Shown in pieces: positions 61,176 to 64,000 of a stretch of DNA of 64,000 nt. Made by a program: the position numbers and the translations under genes. Each line of letters opens with the position of its first letter. Position 1 is the first letter of the stretch. Source of the DNA: Catenuloplanes niger (GTDB lineage Bacteria > Actinomycetota > Actinomycetes > Mycobacteriales > Micromonosporaceae); contig NZ_JAVDYC010000001.1 of assembly GCF_031458255.1 (NCBI RefSeq), forward strand, positions 434,001 through 498,000, written 5' to 3'. The notes beneath the pieces are model-generated. The model was not told the DNA's origin. It was given only the letters and a program-made list of their open reading frames with translations, and searched no databases.

Positions 61176-61877
61176 TCAGCCGTTGATCAGCTTGGACAGG
61201 TTCGTGTAGCTGGTGACCAGCGCGGTCGTGTACTCCAGGATGCGGCCGGCCCACTTCGCCACCGCGGCCACGATCTGCACCGCGATCACCGGGATGGTGA
61301 CCACGAAGATCGCCTCGACGGCCCAGACGATCACGCGCGCGACCAGGTCCGCGATCAGGTCCCGGACGACCTCGCGGACGAACCGCACCAGGTTGCCCGC
61401 GGCCGTGGTGGCGGACGCCATCGCGACCGACACGCCGCCGAGCCCGGCGATCGCGGCCACGTTGTGCCCCATCAGCGACTGGTACGCCTCCGCCGCGTGC
61501 CCGGCCCAGTCCGGCACGTCACCGGCCAGGTGCGACTGCAGGTCGACCGACATCTGGGTGAGCGCGGCGGCCATGTTGTCCCAGGTCGCCGCGTGTGCGG
61601 TGATCACGTCGGGCATGCCGGTGAGCGCGTCCAGCATCTCGCGCAGCGGCTCGAAGTACTCCATCGCCCAGCTGACGCCGCTGGCCAGCAGCGCGCTGAA
61701 CGGGTCAAGCACGGTGGAGACCGCGTCCAGCCCGAACGCGGCGCCGGCCAGCAGGTCGTCGACCCAGCCCTCGCTGCGGATCGCGGCGTCCAGGTCGGCG
61801 AAGCCCTCGGCCAGGGAGATCCCGGTGTAGCCGGTGCGGCTGGACTCGACCGGGGCGACCAGGGAGTCGTCGCTCAT
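61176..61877 (-). CDS. WXG100-like type VII secretion substrate-type protein
   Basis: 233 residues. After MSDDSLVAPVESSRTGYTGI the sequence is a helical bundle: AMEYFEPLREMLDALTGMPD, VITAHAATWDNMAAALTQMS, VDLQSHLAGDVPDWAGHAAE with the W-x-G turn (DWAG). A hydrophobic central part (VIVWAVEAIFVVTIPVIAVQ) suggests membrane insertion after export. WXG100 proteins are secreted as dimers by ESX systems. ATG 61877 overlaps the EspC-like gene stop. No ESX ATPase or EccD gene is in the window. Confidence 0.82.
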   Translation of the reverse strand: MSDDSLVAPVESSRTGYTGISLAEGFADLDAAIRSEGWVDDLLAGAAFGLDAVSTVLDPFSALLASGVSWAMEYFEPLREMLDALTGMPDVITAHAATWDNMAAALTQMSVDLQSHLAGDVPDWAGHAAEAYQSLMGHNVAAIAGLGGVSVAMASATTAAGNLVRFVREVVRDLIADLVARVIVWAVEAIFVVTIPVIAVQIVAAVAKWAGRILEYTTALVTSYTNLSKLING

Positions 61878-62200
61878 CGGGTGAGCCTGCCCTCGAGCCC
61901 CCGCATCGAGGACTCGGCGTCGGCCTCCGCGGCCTCGTACGCGTCCGCGGTGCGGCGCAGCAGGTCGGCCGCGATCCGCAGGTTCTCCTCGACGTACGCG
62001 ACGATCTCGTCCTGCCGGACGTGCCGCGCCTCGAGGATGCCGGAGATCCAGCCGCAGAGCAGCCCGTACGCCGCGTCGTTCTGTGCGATGTTCGCGCTGG
62101 CGCCGTTGACCGGGCCGAAGCCCTCGCGAACCTTGTCGATGCTGCCGGCGTGCGCGCGGATCTGGTCCGCGTCCGCCACCCAGCCCTGACCGGATGCCAT
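61874..62200 (-). CDS. EspC-like ESX-secretion-associated protein
   Basis: 108 residues, helical. WVADADQIRAHAGSIDKVRE, YGLLCGWISGILEARHVRQD and ENLRIAADLLRRTADAYEAA are typical of the EspC/T7SS_ESX family, with the C-terminal secretion-signal region Y-A-E-A-A-E-A-D-A-E (Y-x-x-x-D/E-like). Overlaps the WXG100-like gene by ATGA and sits three bases after the YbaB-like gene, so they form one operon. Confidence 0.83.
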   Translation of the reverse strand: MASGQGWVADADQIRAHAGSIDKVREGFGPVNGASANIAQNDAAYGLLCGWISGILEARHVRQDEIVAYVEENLRIAADLLRRTADAYEAAEADAESSMRGLEGRLTR

Positions 62201-62203
62201 CCG

Positions 62204-62656
62204 TTACCCCCGCCAGCCGTGACCGTCGTATCCGGCGCCCGGCCCCCACTCGTCCGGGTCCGGCTCCGGGCGCAGCTTGCGGTCGACGCGTTCGGCGATC
62301 GCGCGCGCGGCCGCGGACTCGGTGCCGACCGTCTCCGCGATGATCTCCTGGGAGCGGTCCGCGACCTGGCCCTTCGCGGTCCGGATCGTCTCCATGATCG
62401 TGCGGGCGACCACGTCCGGCGCGACCCGCTGGATGCCGCGGTGCAGCGTCAGGTCCAGCAGCGCACCGGTGTTGTCCACCGTGACCTCGCACAGGTTGTG
62501 CTCGTCGGCGACCGTCACCCGGAGCGCGTCGAGCCGCTCGCTCATCACCCTGGTGTCCGCCGCGAGCTTGTCGATCCGGCCCTTCCAGGCACGCATCCGA
62601 TCCATGGCGCCCTCGGGATCCAGAATCCCGCCCCCGCCCAGAGCTCCGGTCTCCAT
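62204..62656 (-). CDS. YbaB/EbfC-family nucleoid-associated-like protein
   Basis: 150 residues. MRAWKGRIDKLAADTRVMSE, LRVTVADEHNLCEVTVDNTG and ALLDLTLHRGIQRVAPDVVA match the YbaB fold in the version found in actinobacterial type VII secretion clusters. ATG 62656 is preceded by GAGGGGAGG. First gene of the three-gene cluster with the EspC-like and WXG100-like genes. The role with secretion is unknown; it may be a chaperone-like partner rather than a DNA binder. Confidence 0.85.
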   Translation of the reverse strand: METGALGGGGILDPEGAMDRMRAWKGRIDKLAADTRVMSERLDALRVTVADEHNLCEVTVDNTGALLDLTLHRGIQRVAPDVVARTIMETIRTAKGQVADRSQEIIAETVGTESAAARAIAERVDRKLRPEPDPDEWGPGAGYDGHGWRG

Positions 62657-62908
62657 GCGCCTCCCCTCACCGGTCCGCGTTTCGCCGCGGACATCGTAAG
62701 TGCCCGCCGCCACCGCCCCGGCGGCCGTCCCGCCGCGGCCGGCATCCGCGCGGCCGGCGCACCGTGCCGGTTGTCGGAATGCGGGTTCCGCTCCGCAAGA
62801 ATTCGACGAGATGACGACAATTTTGCGCAGGCGCCTTGCGACGGCATCGGTGAGCTTCGTAGCGTCACCGCGTCCATCGACACGGAGGACTCTCGTCGCG
62901 TCCCTGCT

Positions 62909-63226
62909 GTGCCGCGCCGGACGGGCGATCGTGACCGCCTCGCGCGGCTCCTCGACGACCCGGAGCCCGCCGTGCGCCGGGCCGCCGCGGCCGGCCCGGC
63001 CCCGCCGGTGGACCGGATCATCGCGCCGCTCGACGACCCGGATGCCGGTGTGGCCGCGTCCGCCGCCGCGAATCCCGCCCTGCCCGTACCGGTGATGTGG
63101 TCGCTCCTGGGTGTCCGGGCCCCACCGGCACGGACACCCGGGAGCCCTGACCGGCCGGGCGGTCAGGGCTCCGGGATGAACGCGGCCGCGAGCTCGGTGG
63201 CGACGGTCCAGCCGAGGCTGCGGTAG
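62909..63226 (+). pseudogene. HEAT-repeat-like fragment
   Basis: The frame reads DRDRLARLLDDPEPAVRRAA, VDRIIAPLDDPDAGVAASAA, NPALPVPVMWSLL: two to three HEAT-like helices of the actinobacterial VRRAAAANPALP type. It is only 105 residues, starts at a GTG far from the ribosome-like ACGGAGG (62881) and runs into the convergent GNAT gene. A promoter-like TTGCGA...TAGCGT (62840-62870) lies upstream. I take it as a truncated remnant; a real small gene is possible. Confidence 0.4.
63141..63172. terminator. Terminator overlapping GNAT 3' end
   Basis: GGAGCCCTGACCG, six-base loop, and its complement form a 13-bp stem; the right arm includes the GNAT stop codon at 63163-63165. Confidence 0.6.
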
Positions 63227-63801
63227 AGGGCGTGGCCGTCCGCGGTGGCGGCGAGCACGCCGGTCCGGATGCCGCGGCGGGCCGCGTGGTCGCTCAGCGC
63301 GCGGATGACGACGGTGCCGAGGCCACGGCGGCGGTACTCGGGGACGGTCTCGACCTGGTCGATGACGCCCCAGCCGCCGCCGGGGGCGAGCCGGCCGGAG
63401 GCGGCCAGGTCGCCGGTCCGGTCGTGGCGGACCTCGGCGGTGAGCACGCCCGCGTGATCGGCCTGGACCGTGACCTCGAACGGCCGTGGCGCCCGGACCG
63501 CGCCGGTGGTCAGCGACGCGGTCATCAGCGGGTTCGACTCGAACATCTCCCAGTGCGCCGGCAGCGCCGCGCGCAGGTCGTGCGCGCTGCCGTCCAGCTT
63601 GATCCAGGCACCGGGCGTGGTGACCTCCTCGCCGAGTTCGCGAAGGTAGGCGGGGTCCCAGGTGTGCAGCAGGTAGCGCAGGCGGTGGCCGGGCCGGCCG
63701 ACGTCGAAGAGCAGGCCGCCCGGGATGGTGACCACGGCCGGGATCCGCCGCGACCGCGCCCAGCCCCGGCCCCACCCGACCACCAGGTCCTCCCGGCTCA
63801 C
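63163..63801 (-). CDS. GNAT-family N-acetyltransferase
   Basis: 212 residues. The N-terminal half resembles the substrate domain of paired GNAT proteins (WGRGWARSRRIPAVVTIPGG). The C-terminal half has the acetyl-CoA site: VIDQVETVPEYRRRGLGTVV, IRALSDHAARRGIRTGVLAA, TADGHALYRSLGWTVATELA. GTG 63801 overlaps, as GTGA, the stop of a possible leftward gene entering from the right edge. Acceptor unknown. Confidence 0.88.
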   Translation of the reverse strand: MSREDLVVGWGRGWARSRRIPAVVTIPGGLLFDVGRPGHRLRYLLHTWDPAYLRELGEEVTTPGAWIKLDGSAHDLRAALPAHWEMFESNPLMTASLTTGAVRAPRPFEVTVQADHAGVLTAEVRHDRTGDLAASGRLAPGGGWGVIDQVETVPEYRRRGLGTVVIRALSDHAARRGIRTGVLAATADGHALYRSLGWTVATELAAAFIPEP

Positions 63802-64000
63802 CGCGGGCCCCGGCCGGCAGCCGCCGCGACAGCACGGGAGGCCGGCGCCACGCGGGAGGCCGGCGCCACGCGGGAGGCCGGCGCCGCGCGGGAGGCCGGC
63901 GCCACGCGGGAGGCCGGCGCCACGCGGGAGGCCGGCGCCACGCGGGAGGCCGGCGCCACGCGGGAGTGGGAGGTGCGGGTCAGCGGCGGCGCGGGGCGTG
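63798..64000 (-). CDS. Possible C-terminus of a gene entering from the right edge (repeat-encoded)
   Basis: The minus-strand frame is open from the window end to TGA 63800-63798 and reads LTRTSHS, seven RVAPAS repeats, then AVAAAAGRGPR. Its stop overlaps the GNAT GTG as GTGA, a spacing used repeatedly in this window, which supports co-transcription. The plus-strand frame is also open (AGATRE repeats into WEVRVSGGAGR), so coding direction is unresolved. Confidence 0.35.
   Translation of the reverse strand, partial: RPAPPLTRTSHSRVAPASRVAPASRVAPASRVAPASRAAPASRVAPASRVAPASRAVAAAAGRGPR
63837..63966. repeat. 18-bp tandem repeats, seven copies
   Basis: GCCGGCGCCACGCGGGAG is repeated at 63841, 63859, 63877, 63895, 63913, 63931 and 63949, nearly without change (one A/G difference). 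The length is six codons, so it could code for AGATRE (plus) or RVAPAS (minus) repeats. Confidence 0.9.

Overview
The window is high-GC actinobacterial DNA. Signs of this are near-exclusive G/C third codon positions, many GTG starts, GTGA/ATGA stop-start overlaps, leaderless-looking genes, an ECF41 sigma factor, type VII secretion substrates and an LmbE/MshB-type deacetylase. The gene content (LacI and ROK sugar regulons, secreted CBM-bearing glycosidases, ChvE-type uptake) suits a soil-dwelling relative of Micromonosporaceae such as Actinoplanes or Catenuloplanes. The family assignment is inference; no rRNA, tRNA, CRISPR array or insertion sequence was seen.

Layout. 1-8060: a divergent arabinoside-type regulon. 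A LacI regulator (cut by the left edge) faces an operon of GH127 arabinofuranosidase-like enzyme, secreted (alpha/alpha)6-barrel glycosidase with discoidin domain, lipoprotein solute-binding protein and two MalFG-type permeases; two related operators flank the promoter. 8346-16854: PIG-L deacetylase, secreted DUF4832 protein with carbohydrate-binding tail, drug exporter, GNAT, quinone reductase, ECF41 sigma factor followed by an FAD oxidoreductase. 17023-24575: cytosolic BtuF-like protein, PadR plus membrane protein, LuxR-type two-component system, and a divergent MacB-like ABC transporter. 24576-28043: two small membrane proteins sharing one promoter sequence, then a gene-poor 1.4 kb stretch with two tandem repeat arrays of about 37 bp. 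28044-32064: an mmsA-mmsB-chvE multiple-monosaccharide ABC operon preceded by a six-codon leader.

32128-46657: flavin monooxygenase, PGRP-type amidase, a LacI gene divergent from a 42-codon small gene with two palindromic operators, a LysR/PfpI divergon, aldo-keto reductase, MFS transporter, several proteins of unknown function and a GGDEF-EAL membrane protein. 47120-55804: a small winged-helix regulator with a Zur/Fur-like site, then a second sugar regulon: divergent CUT1 transporter versus GH43 - DUF6807 - DUF6807 - ROK. 56007-64000: membrane protein, DHA2 exporter, a flavohaemoprotein broken by one extra G, AlkZ-like winged-helix protein, a YbaB - EspC-like - WXG100-like trio, a HEAT-like fragment, a GNAT and an 18-bp repeat running to the right edge.

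How it works together: three carbohydrate regulons each couple a local regulator or leader to uptake and/or hydrolysis; both CUT1 transporters lack their own ATPase and presumably borrow a shared MsiK-type subunit. The intergenic spaces are unusually rich in short tandem repeats (periods 18, 24, 26, 27, 36, 37, 48 bp) and contain one dispersed 89-bp element present twice.
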